Shown: positions 8,976-18,761, counted from the first letter of the stretch. The stretch is DNA of 64,000 bases from an uncultured Lachnospiraceae bacterium (GCA_947575805.1 CANPOY010000001.1:91141-155140), one strand, 5' to 3'. Notes: generated from the letters alone by a model not told the origin. Made by a program: numbers and translations.

Positions 8976-10592
8976 TTACTTCCAGTATCTGGAAAAGTCC
9001 ATTTCAGCCTTATTTTCAATACAATGAAACAGGTACTCAAAAACTTCGTCCTCATCAAGCTCTTTCTCCGAATCAATAGTAAATGCGACAGGTGATGCGT
9101 CCTTTACCTCTACCAATGTCTGCGGCATTGTCCGCATAAAAAAGAAATAATGCAGATACTGAAACAATCTTTCTTTTCTATCATCATCAACTACCAGTTC
9201 TCCGTTTATCCCTTTCGTTAATAAATCCTGATACTCTTCCGTTGACGCAATGTCAAAAGCTATATTCTTGTCCTTAAACGGAGGACAGCCACAAAGTATA
9301 ACAGGAATACCCAGATATGTTAATTCAAGCGTAACCGTGGAGCTGAACGTTATCCCAAAATCAACATTTTCTCCCAAGGTATAGCTGTTAATTTCATGCT
9401 TGGGATCCAGCAAAATCACATTTGGGGGCAGCTCTTCATATAATTCATAAAGCATTTTCGCCGTTGTTTCTTTCCCCGAGTCAGTTCCGATATTTACCTC
9501 TGCCGGATGTGCCCTTATGATTAGTGCAGCCTTTTCTATTTTGGAAAAGTAATCAACGGTATACTTCAGCCAGTCTTTAAATCCGGGAAATACTGTGGAT
9601 CCGCCAGTAACCTGACCGTCCCACGGTATGTTGGGGAACATTCCCACCAGTTTCCTGTCCGGGTCAATTCCAAGAAGGGCCGCTATCTGACTTCTGTTAA
9701 AATGTTTCTTATTATTTTTGTTATAATCAAAGGCAACATTATCGTCATTCACTTTCCCCAATCTCTCATCAAGAAACCTTATTACTTTTGATTTCTCCGT
9801 TACGGAAAGCTCATGCTTTTCCCACTTGTTCTCCGTATCATTTATTACGCCTGTCAAATAGGAATCATCATATGTGAATTCAATACCGCAATGGTTATAA
9901 TTCTGACCATGTGTAATCACATAAATATTTTTGATCTTGCAGTATTCAACAATCGCCCCCCATGTAGAATAGGTACCATGTGAAGTCAATACATATCTGG
10001 GGTGTATTTCATTGCATATCTTGTCCATAACAATAATGGTGGCAAATATAGTAAACAGGAACTGCCGGGTTATGGAATTATCCTTTACGTCCGGTTGGGC
10101 AAGCAAATAGTATCTTTGCAAAGCGGAATACAGAATTTTATTGATATGAATACTTTCATAATAAAATGGTTTGTCTAAACCGTTATTGATGTACTCAGCC
10201 GTAAGCTTGTCAATTTGTTTCAGCTCCGTATCGCCCAGGTACATTTCATACGTAAGGTCATGTCCCCCGAATGCTGAAATGAATTCCTTCTGCCTCGTTT
10301 GGCACAGCTCACATCGTAACCGTCTGTGAGAAAGTTCCGCATTCAATGAATCACACTTTTTTAGAAAATTGCCGCATCTCAGAAAATATACATTTTTTCC
10401 CTTGATTGCTGCTTTCCTGCCATACAGGCCTTCAAATGTATGACCAAATCCTCCTATAATATTTGTTATAAGAATACTTTCTCCTGCTTCTGTTTGATCA
10501 GCAGAACCTTTTATTCTTAAGTAATCCCTGTATGGATTAAACTCGTTCTTAATGTTTGTTTTCCAATATTCGATAAGATTTCCAATCAGCAT
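8976..10592 (-). CDS. Capsule-type GT-B glycosyltransferase-like protein
   Basis: A 538-residue soluble protein. The N-terminal half has a Cys-rich patch (CDSLNAELSHRRLRCELC) and the block VLTSHGTYSTWGAIVEYC. The C-terminal half has KAALIIRAHPAEVN and ITFSSTVTLELTYLGIPVI, the type of nucleotide-sugar-binding blocks seen in KpsC/LipB-like and CDP-glycerol-like transferases. It therefore probably moves a sugar, possibly the CMP-nonulosonate, onto the growing unit. No specific family name can be assigned from sequence alone. It lies 15 bp after the stop of the upstream pyruvyl-transferase-family gene. Confidence 0.6.
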   Translation of the reverse strand: MLIGNLIEYWKTNIKNEFNPYRDYLRIKGSADQTEAGESILITNIIGGFGHTFEGLYGRKAAIKGKNVYFLRCGNFLKKCDSLNAELSHRRLRCELCQTRQKEFISAFGGHDLTYEMYLGDTELKQIDKLTAEYINNGLDKPFYYESIHINKILYSALQRYYLLAQPDVKDNSITRQFLFTIFATIIVMDKICNEIHPRYVLTSHGTYSTWGAIVEYCKIKNIYVITHGQNYNHCGIEFTYDDSYLTGVINDTENKWEKHELSVTEKSKVIRFLDERLGKVNDDNVAFDYNKNNKKHFNRSQIAALLGIDPDRKLVGMFPNIPWDGQVTGGSTVFPGFKDWLKYTVDYFSKIEKAALIIRAHPAEVNIGTDSGKETTAKMLYELYEELPPNVILLDPKHEINSYTLGENVDFGITFSSTVTLELTYLGIPVILCGCPPFKDKNIAFDIASTEEYQDLLTKGINGELVVDDDRKERLFQYLHYFFFMRTMPQTLVEVKDASPVAFTIDSEKELDEDEVFEYLFHCIENKAEMDFSRYWK

Positions 10593-10607
10593 AGTTAAAA
10601 CACACTC

Positions 10608-11879
10608 CTATATGTTTTGAGCCAATTTTACGATTTCACAGACTGCGTTTCGTGCATCTTCTTTTGCCCTCTCCGTACCTATCGTTAATCTGCTCTTTAA
10701 GACTTCACGGTTTTTTTCTATATACTCAATTTTTTCTTTGATCTTTTCAAACGTAACCGGATTATCCACGATTAATTCTCTCAAGCCCAGATTATCAAAA
10801 ACACCCTGCGCTTTCGTACCATGGTAAACCATACCGATCGTAATTGTTCCTGCGGCCATTGCAAATATTGTAGAATGCAGTCTGGTACCGATAAAATAAT
10901 CCATGTTCCCATAGGTCCATTTCAATTCTTGCGGAAGAAAATGCTCTTTATGATACACAACCCCTGAACGAATATCTTTGGTTAATGAACCAACAATTGC
11001 TTCTGCGCATTGGTTATCCGGTTCATTATCCATAGCCACCTGTTGGAAAATATGCACGCATGCACCCGACTCTACGATATATGCAATGACTTTTTTCATA
11101 CATTCTATATATTCATCACAATTTCCAAAGCTTCTTACGGTCAGTCCCACATTGCGTATGTCCCTGTTGAACGGAAGATTTTTCGGTTCTGTTTCTTCTA
11201 ATAGAAACGCAATATCATTTGAAAATTTGACATTTTCTAGATCCAGGGTTATATCAGGGTACAATTTCCTGCATTCGGTCTCCCTTATGAACACTCTGAC
11301 AGCCCGCGCAATTACCCTGTTGGTATGTTTGATTTGCGCCCTGGATCTGATCGGCCCAAACGATTGGCCCAAAATGCAATAAGGACAATTAAATTTGTAC
11401 AGCAAATCATATGTTCTGCACATTCTTCGTAATCCGATTGCACCACGCAATGTATTATCGTCAGTAAAAATGCTTCCTCCCTTTGAGAAACAGACATCGC
11501 AGGAAATCAGAGCTTTTAACGTTTCACGTTCATTTCTCGCCAAAAAAATCAAACCGATTTTCCGAGGTAATAGCATAATGAGAAAACATCTTACGCTTTC
11601 CCAGATCATTGCTAATGTTTTTGCAATGATTCCCTGATGGTATTTATTGAGAATTTTGATTCCGTATATGCCAAATATGGCAGGATATATATCCGGAACA
11701 AACTTTCTCAAATCCTTGTGACTTTCCGCAAAGCAGGGATCCTCCCGGTTATAACAGGAAACACCTATAATTTCCGCGGAAGGATCCTGTCTCTTGATTT
11801 CTGCCACTGTAGCCAACATAATACCCAGATCACCTTTGTTCAGATCATCCCAGCAATCCAGCATTGCATATTTTGCCAA
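10608..11879 (-). CDS. Polysaccharide pyruvyl transferase family protein
   Basis: A 423-residue protein of the CsaB/WcaK/pyruvyl-transferase superfamily. Visible blocks are an N-terminal DLNKGDLGIMLA, the GGSIFTDD segment with surrounding loops, CILGQSFGPIRS, and the C-terminal DYFIGTRLHSTIFAMAAGT where the Arg-Leu-His is diagnostic. The family uses phosphoenolpyruvate to form ketal pyruvate on a sugar, though many members in glycan loci are unproven. A pyruvyl group would add negative charge to the polymer. It lies between the flippase and the large transferase with short spacings. Confidence 0.82.
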   Translation of the reverse strand: MAKYAMLDCWDDLNKGDLGIMLATVAEIKRQDPSAEIIGVSCYNREDPCFAESHKDLRKFVPDIYPAIFGIYGIKILNKYHQGIIAKTLAMIWESVRCFLIMLLPRKIGLIFLARNERETLKALISCDVCFSKGGSIFTDDNTLRGAIGLRRMCRTYDLLYKFNCPYCILGQSFGPIRSRAQIKHTNRVIARAVRVFIRETECRKLYPDITLDLENVKFSNDIAFLLEETEPKNLPFNRDIRNVGLTVRSFGNCDEYIECMKKVIAYIVESGACVHIFQQVAMDNEPDNQCAEAIVGSLTKDIRSGVVYHKEHFLPQELKWTYGNMDYFIGTRLHSTIFAMAAGTITIGMVYHGTKAQGVFDNLGLRELIVDNPVTFEKIKEKIEYIEKNREVLKSRLTIGTERAKEDARNAVCEIVKLAQNI

Positions 11880-11903
11880 TTTTTCTCCTCCTGCAGCAAG
11901 ACA

Positions 11904-13169
11904 TTAGATTTCTTTCGCTCCCTTAATACATCGCAGTTCTTTATAATATCCAAAATACAAACTGAGAGCAAAATAAAGTACATAGCAAATTAATGTGGAT
12001 TTTAATAAAATATCAACACCATAATCGGCGATACATAACCAATTGGTCCCCAGCTTTATTACTCCCAGCACGGCAAGAATAACAACGTTAATAATGTTGT
12101 TTTTTACATAGGACTGATATGTCATATTAATAGCCCCCCACTGCCTGAACATCTCCGATAGCGCCAAAATGCAAAACATATATCTGTAGTCAAGGTAATT
12201 AGATGCACCCATAATCATATAAATATATTTACTGAAAACAATAGTTCCGACACAAAGCAGGGCCACTACAAAAATAAATACTTTATAGAGAGTTTTCATC
12301 AATTGATATTGTTTGTTTTCCATTTTTTCAAAATAGAACCTTGGCCAATACTCCATGATTATTCCTGTTCCGATCCGAATAACGGTGATAATTCTAAATC
12401 CCACCGAATAATATGTCAGTGTGACTGCATCTAAATATTCGTTGATCAGCATTTGATCCGCTGCCCCCAACAGCCACACAACAATGGCGTTAAAAGATAG
12501 CGGCAAGGCATATTTGACCAATTCGGAAGCTCTTACCGCCGGCAGCTCGTCCTCTGATTTCGTGAGACCTTTTGCTTTGTCGCATAAAGTATAAAATATG
12601 GCAACGATGCAATAAGAAGCGCCGATTGCCAGCAGCACTGTTTTTTCATTTAAGCACTTTACTGCAATTAGCGCCACTAAAGCCGCCAGCGATATAGCAT
12701 ACTGTATGATCTTGATCCTGCCGTATGTTTTAATGTCCATTTTGGCTCTGAAAAAGTATAAGCGTTCCGACATCCACATCGAGCCAAAAAACAAAACATA
12801 CATTGGTTCCTGAAAGCTGATAAACGAAAGCAATATGAATAATAAAGATGCTATAGCCAGTATCGCTCTGACCGATTTCATTAAGCTTCTTTCATTACTA
12901 AACCCAACGAATCTTAAGTAGGAACTGTATATTTCCATTGAGCAGACACTGATCAGTAATGTCAGTACCGATTGCACATACGAATATTGTCCCAACGATT
13001 CAAGCGGCATAAATCTGTTGATCAAAACGTTTTGTGCATACAATAGCAAGTATGCAAAGAAATTATTTATAAAAAATCTCCATATTACTTTAAACTCCTC
13101 TTTCAGCAATTTATCTGCTTTTGAAAATATTTTTTTTTGAAGCATTTCTCTCATCGATACTTTACTCAT
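11904..13169 (-). CDS. Oligosaccharide flippase (Wzx-like)
   Basis: A 421-residue integral membrane protein with about twelve predicted helices, beginning after a charged N-terminus of about 30 residues. Motifs such as FMPLESLGQYSYVQSVLTLL are typical of the MATE/MOP-superfamily polysaccharide exporters. It is expected to flip undecaprenyl-linked repeat units to the outer face of the membrane, where the Wzy-like protein at 7546 would polymerise them. Presence of both supports Wzx/Wzy-type assembly, not an ABC exporter. Its 3' end lies 24 bp before the next gene. Confidence 0.85.
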   Translation of the reverse strand: MSKVSMREMLQKKIFSKADKLLKEEFKVIWRFFINNFFAYLLLYAQNVLINRFMPLESLGQYSYVQSVLTLLISVCSMEIYSSYLRFVGFSNERSLMKSVRAILAIASLLFILLSFISFQEPMYVLFFGSMWMSERLYFFRAKMDIKTYGRIKIIQYAISLAALVALIAVKCLNEKTVLLAIGASYCIVAIFYTLCDKAKGLTKSEDELPAVRASELVKYALPLSFNAIVVWLLGAADQMLINEYLDAVTLTYYSVGFRIITVIRIGTGIIMEYWPRFYFEKMENKQYQLMKTLYKVFIFVVALLCVGTIVFSKYIYMIMGASNYLDYRYMFCILALSEMFRQWGAINMTYQSYVKNNIINVVILAVLGVIKLGTNWLCIADYGVDILLKSTLICYVLYFALSLYFGYYKELRCIKGAKEI

Positions 13170-13178
13170 ATAAATCAG

Positions 13179-14271
13179 TTATCGCTCCTTCACCCAGCTG
13201 CCTATTGCCCGGCCTAAACAATCTGAAGCTGATTTGATTGGCCGAATGAATAGAAAAGCAGCACAGCAGCCTGCAGCGTATACGGCTATAACCAGAATCA
13301 AAACCGATAATAAATAATTCTGGTTGGAATCCGTACGAATGATCCTGGGCAGCCACTCAACATACTGGGTTTTAATCATCGGGTGCATATGGAACTCATA
13401 GATTACCAGGCTGAAACCACTAAGTACAGACAGAATCTTTTTCGGTTTCACTTCCAGATTCCCCACCGCCATAAACAACCCGATTGCCATGCCAATTACG
13501 AAAATCGAATTGTAGTGATAAAAGTATTGTTGATTTCCCCTGTTCAATATTTCAAATATGGATACCTGCTTAAACAGGTAAAACGATAAAATCAGGGCTG
13601 TCACGCACCCCCCCCCACACAGCAAGCCCTCTTCCTGCGCGGAAAAACCGTTCCGGAAATTTTTTCGCATATCCAGCCACAAGATATAGCCAGATGAAGA
13701 GGCCAAAATAACTGCTTTCCCAGACTCCCTCCAGCACAGTCGGCATAATAACTACAGGAACAATACCGACAAATAATAATCTTCTGAACTGTGTGTTGTC
13801 CAAATGCACCGTCAGCTTGTCAAGGAAGGGTGATAAAAGCATTAATATCAGGTAGGTTGATACATATCCATATGCCCGAAAAGAAAAAGGAAACATGCAG
13901 TTCATAACAGAGACTGCGTTTATACTGCTTCCGGAAACAAAAAATGCCGCAATGAATCCAATCAGGGTTATCGTAAGCGTGGTTCCATATATATACACAT
14001 ATTGCTTAATCGGAATCTTTTTCCGGCTCATCAGAAAGGCACCGCACAAAACGAATATGTGGATTGCCGGATATGCTAATGTTTCTAAAATGATATAAGC
14101 AAATTCAAAATTACTATTTACAATCGTTTCTTTCCCTTGTGCTATATATCCGTCGACATGCAGCATAATTACAAAAACCGTTGCCAAAAGTTTTAAGCAG
14201 TCTATCCCGACTTTTCTTTCCTGACTTGTTCCTTGCATTTTCGTAAACTTCCTCTTTCGTATTTTCATCAC
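13179..14271 (-). pseudogene. Acyltransferase-3 family O-acyltransferase, interrupted at a G9 tract (possible phase-OFF state)
   Basis: Two overlapping frames together make one acyltransferase-3 protein. The upstream frame (14271-13570) encodes the first TM segments, including GIDCLKLLATVFVIMLHVDG with the family histidine, then reads into unrelated residues and stops. The downstream frame (ending at 13179) carries the remaining helices up to about 13600. The frames meet at nine Gs on the coding strand (13608-13616). Removing one G joins them into 363 residues, the usual family length. The protein would add acetyl or another acyl group to the polysaccharide from the membrane. Start is GTG at 14271 or the adjacent ATG at 14268; a third ATG at 14238 is possible. 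Either phase variation or a sequencing error explains the break. Confidence 0.8.
13608..13616. repeat. C9/G9 homopolymer inside acyltransferase gene
   Basis: Nine C on the plus strand, equal to nine G on the coding strand. Counting codons shows that 8 or 11 Gs give the full-length protein, while 9 or 10 give premature stops. Homopolymer tracts of this length slip readily in replication, and such tracts are a known means of phase variation of surface-glycan genes. They are also a common place for base-calling errors. Confidence 0.9.
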
Positions 14272-14302
14272 TTTTCCGTGAAATCAGCAGAAATCGGAAC
14301 AT

Positions 14303-15475
14303 TCAGCATTTTCCGCTGAAATACTCCAAGTACTCAGCATATCTTTCCCATTTGTCATATGTTTTGGCCTGTCCCTGACATTGCTCAGAGGTAATTCCCA
14401 TATCCGCAATATCATAAACCGCCCTGACAAGGCTTTCATCATCGCCTTGTCCAACCACCAGGCCGCATTTCCCCACTGACTCCGGAGAACCCCCTGTATC
14501 GAATGTTATCACTGGTGTTCCACATGCCAAAGCTTCTAAATTAACAGTAGGGAAATTATCGGCCAGTGTAGGATTCACAAATACATCGGCAGCCGTATAC
14601 CACTCGCATAGTTCTTTCCTGTCACTCGTTCGGTCGATATGAATAATATTAGCAATGCCTGTATCCTGATTCTTTCCAATCATTACGCACTGATACTTCT
14701 CGTTCAGTCTGTCTGCCAGCTTATAAAAATGATACATGCCTTTGGTTTCGGACCAAATCCCTGCAACGCCGAGAACAATCTGTTTGTTTCCTAATCCGTA
14801 TTTTTCCCTGAGATTAGATTCTGTGCGCTTAAAAACCTTCAAATCAATGCCGTTTGGGATCACTTTTACCGAATAATCCCTCAAAAAAGATTTTTCAACC
14901 AACTTGGATAACCAATTTGACGGGGTGATCAGGAAAAGGTTATCCATGCCCGAGAAGACTTTCTTTTTCAGCAGATAATTGCTTTTAGAATTATCTATAA
15001 GTATGGATTTGGGATATTCCTTTTTTCTCGGACAGCTGCCGCATCCTCTATCCAGATGATCGCACATACCGGCGATGCAATGTCCGGTAAAAGCCCAACA
15101 GTCATGCAGCGTCCAATACGTTTGTCTTCCGGACCTGCGAATATAATCAAACAGCATGGGAATATTCATTGTGTATCCCAGCGGGTCATGTATGCTGATA
15201 ACATCCGGTTGAAATTCTTCTATATCCTTAATAAGCCCGGATGTCGCCATCCTGGACATCCTTCCCATATTATCGAATAATCTTGCCGAAAGTGCATGCA
15301 GATACACATCCAGTTGATTTCCTATCTGATAATGATTTATGCCGTCCGGCACGTTCCCCCTTGCACTGGCAAATCTTACTGTATGCCCGCTCTTTTCTGC
15401 TACAAAATACAACTCAGAAGCAACCGTATCCGGACCGCCGCTGCCCCATCCCGAATTCAAAATATATAGTCTCAT
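14303..15475 (-). CDS. GT4-family glycosyltransferase
   Basis: A 390-residue GT-B enzyme. The N-terminal acceptor domain starts RLYILNSGWGSGGPDTVASE. A cysteine-rich loop HCIAGMCDHLDRGCGSCPRK (about residues 130-150) is typical of the WcaC/WbdH-type subfamily. The C-terminal domain contains IPNGIDLKVFK and the NDP-sugar-binding block PTLADNFPTVNLEALACGTP with the family's E-x7-E pattern. It retains the anomeric configuration of the donor. Donor and acceptor are unknown. It sits between the WbpG-like amidotransferase and the acyltransferase. Confidence 0.87.
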   Translation of the reverse strand: MRLYILNSGWGSGGPDTVASELYFVAEKSGHTVRFASARGNVPDGINHYQIGNQLDVYLHALSARLFDNMGRMSRMATSGLIKDIEEFQPDVISIHDPLGYTMNIPMLFDYIRRSGRQTYWTLHDCWAFTGHCIAGMCDHLDRGCGSCPRKKEYPKSILIDNSKSNYLLKKKVFSGMDNLFLITPSNWLSKLVEKSFLRDYSVKVIPNGIDLKVFKRTESNLREKYGLGNKQIVLGVAGIWSETKGMYHFYKLADRLNEKYQCVMIGKNQDTGIANIIHIDRTSDRKELCEWYTAADVFVNPTLADNFPTVNLEALACGTPVITFDTGGSPESVGKCGLVVGQGDDESLVRAVYDIADMGITSEQCQGQAKTYDKWERYAEYLEYFSGKC

Positions 15476-15536
15476 CTTCTAAATCTGGTAAGCGCCTGAA
15501 AGCTCCTCTCGTTTTATACAATTACCGTCCCTGCAG

Positions 15537-16682
15537 CTATCTGCGAATTCTTTTTTCGAGCCCTAAAAACTCATAAACCCTGATTCCGATACGGAATAAT
15601 TTTTCATGGCTTTTAAATTTTTCCGTACATTTATCCATATCATGAAGCTGCATCAATTCTTCCTCACTGATTCGAAGCTTTCCGGCAACCTCACGAAACA
15701 GCTCTTTGCTTTCTTCTTCGGTCAATGGGGGCTTTTCCAGTATTTTCAATGCTTCGTCTCTGGACATTTGCCCCGTCACCACCAGGCCCGAAAGATGGAC
15801 CCGGCGTAAATCATGGCCGAATCTGGTTGGCTGCCACCAGCCCTCCAGGAACTTTGTGATTAAGTCTTCAAAATGCTTTTGCCCATATGGCACATAGCCG
15901 TATTCATCTCTCAGAGTCTTTATCATGGACTCCTTTGTGAATTCGACTAAGTTCAGGGGCTTGATAGTCTTAACACCCTTCACATATGGAATCCAGAATT
16001 TGTGCTTAAATCCTGTCGTAAAAGTATACTTTTTGATAGGAATTTTACAGTACTTTTTGATCACGTCTTTTAAGTAAGCGGCATCACCTGTAGGTCCCCC
16101 GTCTGAAGCCCAGGAAGCAGGATCTGCAACGCTTTCTGTCATAATATTAAATCCGTTTAAAATATATTTCACCCCTAACCGCTGCGAATACTCATCGATC
16201 ACAGCAATAAAAGCGTGATCCTGAGGGGCATCCAGGCTCTCCATACCAGTACGCATCCAGGCAAGCTGCATTTCGCGCATCTCATCCCAGTCCATTTTTT
16301 TAACATGTAATTTAACACCTAATTTATTGGTGATTTTTCTAATGTTTTCTTCCGCCACCGGAAGATTCCACCCTGCATCAATATGAAACACAAAGGGTCT
16401 CAATCCCCACTCTTTTACAGCCAGATGCAGCATGTAGGAACTATCCAGACCTCCAGAAAGCCCTAAAATGCAGTCATATTTTTTCCCCTTGCCGCTTTCC
16501 TTCACCTTTCGAATTAAATCAGAAAGTTCTTTTTCGTGTCCCTTTCCATAATTCCACTCCGGCAAAATGCGCCTGGCGTATTCCCTGCAGCGCATACATA
16601 CGCCGTTTTCATCAAATGTAATATCCTCGTCAGATGTATCCATTACGCAGCATTTACAAATTTGATATGGTCTCGTACTCAT
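15537..16682 (-). CDS. N-acetyl sugar amidotransferase, WbpG/LfnA/WbuX-like
   Basis: A 381-residue PP-loop enzyme: N-terminal Cys pairs (CKCCVMDTS, CMRCREY), PP-loop GLSGGLDSSYMLHLA near residue 73, then FHIDAGWNLP. It should convert an N-acetyl group of a sugar to N-acetimidoyl. It follows the UDP-L-FucNAc/QuiNAc biosynthesis genes, as the lfnA and wbuX genes do in Pseudomonas O12 and E. coli O145, where L-FucNAc becomes L-FucNAm. That analogy makes an acetimidoyl 6-deoxy-L-amino sugar likely here. In P. aeruginosa O5, WbpG works with HisH- and HisF-like partners; none is visible in this window. Confidence 0.85.
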   Translation of the reverse strand: MSTRPYQICKCCVMDTSDEDITFDENGVCMRCREYARRILPEWNYGKGHEKELSDLIRKVKESGKGKKYDCILGLSGGLDSSYMLHLAVKEWGLRPFVFHIDAGWNLPVAEENIRKITNKLGVKLHVKKMDWDEMREMQLAWMRTGMESLDAPQDHAFIAVIDEYSQRLGVKYILNGFNIMTESVADPASWASDGGPTGDAAYLKDVIKKYCKIPIKKYTFTTGFKHKFWIPYVKGVKTIKPLNLVEFTKESMIKTLRDEYGYVPYGQKHFEDLITKFLEGWWQPTRFGHDLRRVHLSGLVVTGQMSRDEALKILEKPPLTEEESKELFREVAGKLRISEEELMQLHDMDKCTEKFKSHEKLFRIGIRVYEFLGLEKRIRR

Positions 16683-16733
16683 TCTTTAATATCCCTCCAT
16701 ATTGTATGATGAGCAAATGCTCTTACTCTGCTT

Positions 16734-17900
16734 TCACTTTCTCCACACCATCCTGTTTATAATGCCTGTATAACTCTGGATAATCTTAATAACCTTAGCG
16801 CTTACATTATTATCCGTATATGAGGGTACATCCGCCGGGGCATCACCGTTGGCGTTCATTGAAACTGCAAGGTCCACCGCCTGGAGTACCTGGTCCGTTG
16901 TGATGTTCCCAATCGTAAATACGCCCTTGTCCATGGCTTCCGGACGCTCTGTACTCGTTCTAACGGATACCGCCGGAAATTTAAAGTACGCGGCCTCTTC
17001 CGGAATTGTTCCGCTGTCGGAAACTACACAAAAGGCATTCTTCTGAAGTTTGTTATAGTCAAAAAAGCCCAGCGGCTTATGCTGAATCACTCTCTGATCA
17101 AATTTGAATTTTCTTGCTTCGATATACTTTTTACTCCTGGGATGACAGGAGTAAAGAATCGGCACATCGTAATTCTCAGCCATAGCATTCACTGCATTCA
17201 TCAGGCTGAAAAAATTGGATTCAATATCAATGTTCTCTTCACGGTGTGCGGATAACAGGATATACTTCCCTGCTGCAAGACCCAATTCATCAAGAATTGT
17301 GCTTTGTTCTATCTTATTCCTGCACCTGTCCAATACCTCTGCCATTGGAGAACCGACCACATAGGTGTATTCCGGCTTCACTCCGGAATCAAGAATATAC
17401 CTTCTCGCGTGTTCCGAATAGCAAAGATTAATATCGCTGGTCACATCGACAATGCGGCGGATAACCTCTTCCGGAAGGTTTTCATCCTTACAGCGATTGC
17501 CGGCCTCCATATGAAATACAGGAATCTTCATACGTTTTGCTGAAATTACGCACAGGCAGGAATTGGTATCGCCAAGTACAATAAGGGCATCCGGCTTAAC
17601 CTGATCCATAAGCTCATATGACCTGGAAATAACATTTCCCATGGTCTGACCAAGATTCTCACCCACCACACCCAGATAGTAGTCAGGCTCCCGAAGGCCA
17701 AGCTCCTCAAAAAAGACCTTATTCAATTCGTAGTCATAATTTTGACCGGTATGCACTAAAATCTGATCAAAATACAAATCAGCTTTCTTAATGATTTCGG
17801 ACATCTTAATGATTTCAGGCCGGGTGCCTACAATCGTCATCAAGCGCAGTTTCTTAACTTCCACAGGTAGATACTCCTCATCCAATTCAGATTTTTTCAT
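16734..17900 (-). CDS. Non-hydrolysing UDP-sugar 2-epimerase (FnlC/WbvD-like)
   Basis: A 388-residue epimerase of the WecB superfamily: LRLMTIVGTRPEIIKMSEII, HTGQNYDYELN, LGDTNSCL, HMEAGNRCKDENLPEEV, and SDSGTIPEEAAYFKFPAVSVR, which has the CapG/FnlC form of the C-terminal block. In the CapEFG/FnlABC and WbvBRD pathways this is the last step, inverting C2 to give UDP-L-FucNAc or UDP-L-QuiNAc. It directly follows the RmlD-like reductase (stop and next gene abut). The start with MKKSELDEEY leaves about 20 extra residues before the core; a later start is possible. Confidence 0.88.
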   Translation of the reverse strand: MKKSELDEEYLPVEVKKLRLMTIVGTRPEIIKMSEIIKKADLYFDQILVHTGQNYDYELNKVFFEELGLREPDYYLGVVGENLGQTMGNVISRSYELMDQVKPDALIVLGDTNSCLCVISAKRMKIPVFHMEAGNRCKDENLPEEVIRRIVDVTSDINLCYSEHARRYILDSGVKPEYTYVVGSPMAEVLDRCRNKIEQSTILDELGLAAGKYILLSAHREENIDIESNFFSLMNAVNAMAENYDVPILYSCHPRSKKYIEARKFKFDQRVIQHKPLGFFDYNKLQKNAFCVVSDSGTIPEEAAYFKFPAVSVRTSTERPEAMDKGVFTIGNITTDQVLQAVDLAVSMNANGDAPADVPSYTDNNVSAKVIKIIQSYTGIINRMVWRK

Positions 17901-18761
17901 TCATCCCATATCATAATGGGGGTATAATTCCTTATGTCCCCGCATCCACTCACCCAATTCTTTTATCTGCTGCTCATATCCTGGTATCTTATAGCTGAAG
18001 AGCTCATAATTCGTCCTCTTCAAGCTCTTATCAATTTTAAAATTCTCTTCCGGAACTATTTCTATCTCATCACGCCGCAGATACTTGTTGAAAAGAACAA
18101 GCATATCATATTTGCTTATCTTATCTTCCGGCACCATATTGTATAGTCCATGGACTTTTTGAATCACCGCATTCTCAACGGTTTTAGCAAGCTGAAGAGT
18201 CGTCTGTCCTGTCCACATCGCATTTTTATATCCTTTAACCCGCCCCTTCTGCTGCATAAACCAGTTAATAAGCCCAATACCGTCCCTGCAGGTATCCGGC
18301 CCTACTATAGACATACGAAAAGTTACGTCTTTATTATTTATAATCTCTCCGAGAGCCTTGGAACGGTCATAAAAGAGTTCTCCGTCCGGGAAGTCCGACT
18401 CTGCATATCCCCCTCTGCTCCCGCTGAACACGCAATCCGTGCTGATGTGTATGATCTGAGTTTCAGAATTCTTTGTGATTTTAGCCAAAAACTGTGGCAG
18501 ATACGAGTTCAGATATACTGCCGCCTCATGATCGTTCTCAGCAAACTTATTCAGTAACCCAACGCAGTTGACAACAGCACCGTAATGACCATTTTCAATC
18601 GTACGATCCAGCAACCCGGTATCCCTTGCGTCGCCCACAATCGTATGAACAAACAGGGATTCTTTCCTGGCAAATCCATCAACCTCATATCCCTGCTCTT
18701 TCAGATAGAGGCTGATGGTATGACCAGCCATACCATTACAGCCTAAAACCAGGAATTTCAC
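17901..18761 (-). CDS. RmlD-like sugar-nucleotide 4-reductase (WbvR-like)
   Basis: A 286-residue short-chain dehydrogenase of the RmlD type: FLVLGCNGMAGHTISLYL for NAD(P) binding, IHISTDCVFSG with the catalytic Thr/Ser region, and YDRSKALGE with the Tyr-x3-Lys pair. It lacks the extra cupin domain of FnlB/CapF, which is about 370 residues. A reductase of this size in the same position is the WbvR arrangement of Vibrio cholerae O37, whose pathway leads through UDP-L-RhaNAc to UDP-L-QuiNAc. So L-QuiNAc is somewhat favoured over L-FucNAc, but this is inference. It overlaps the upstream gene by 26 bp. Confidence 0.82.
   Translation of the reverse strand: MKFLVLGCNGMAGHTISLYLKEQGYEVDGFARKESLFVHTIVGDARDTGLLDRTIENGHYGAVVNCVGLLNKFAENDHEAAVYLNSYLPQFLAKITKNSETQIIHISTDCVFSGSRGGYAESDFPDGELFYDRSKALGEIINNKDVTFRMSIVGPDTCRDGIGLINWFMQQKGRVKGYKNAMWTGQTTLQLAKTVENAVIQKVHGLYNMVPEDKISKYDMLVLFNKYLRRDEIEIVPEENFKIDKSLKRTNYELFSYKIPGYEQQIKELGEWMRGHKELYPHYDMG

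Noticed and set aside
16683..16733. Small GAGCA/TGCTC inverted repeat between amidotransferase and 2-epimerase genes
   Set aside because: Only five pairs and no T-run; too weak for a terminator or operator.
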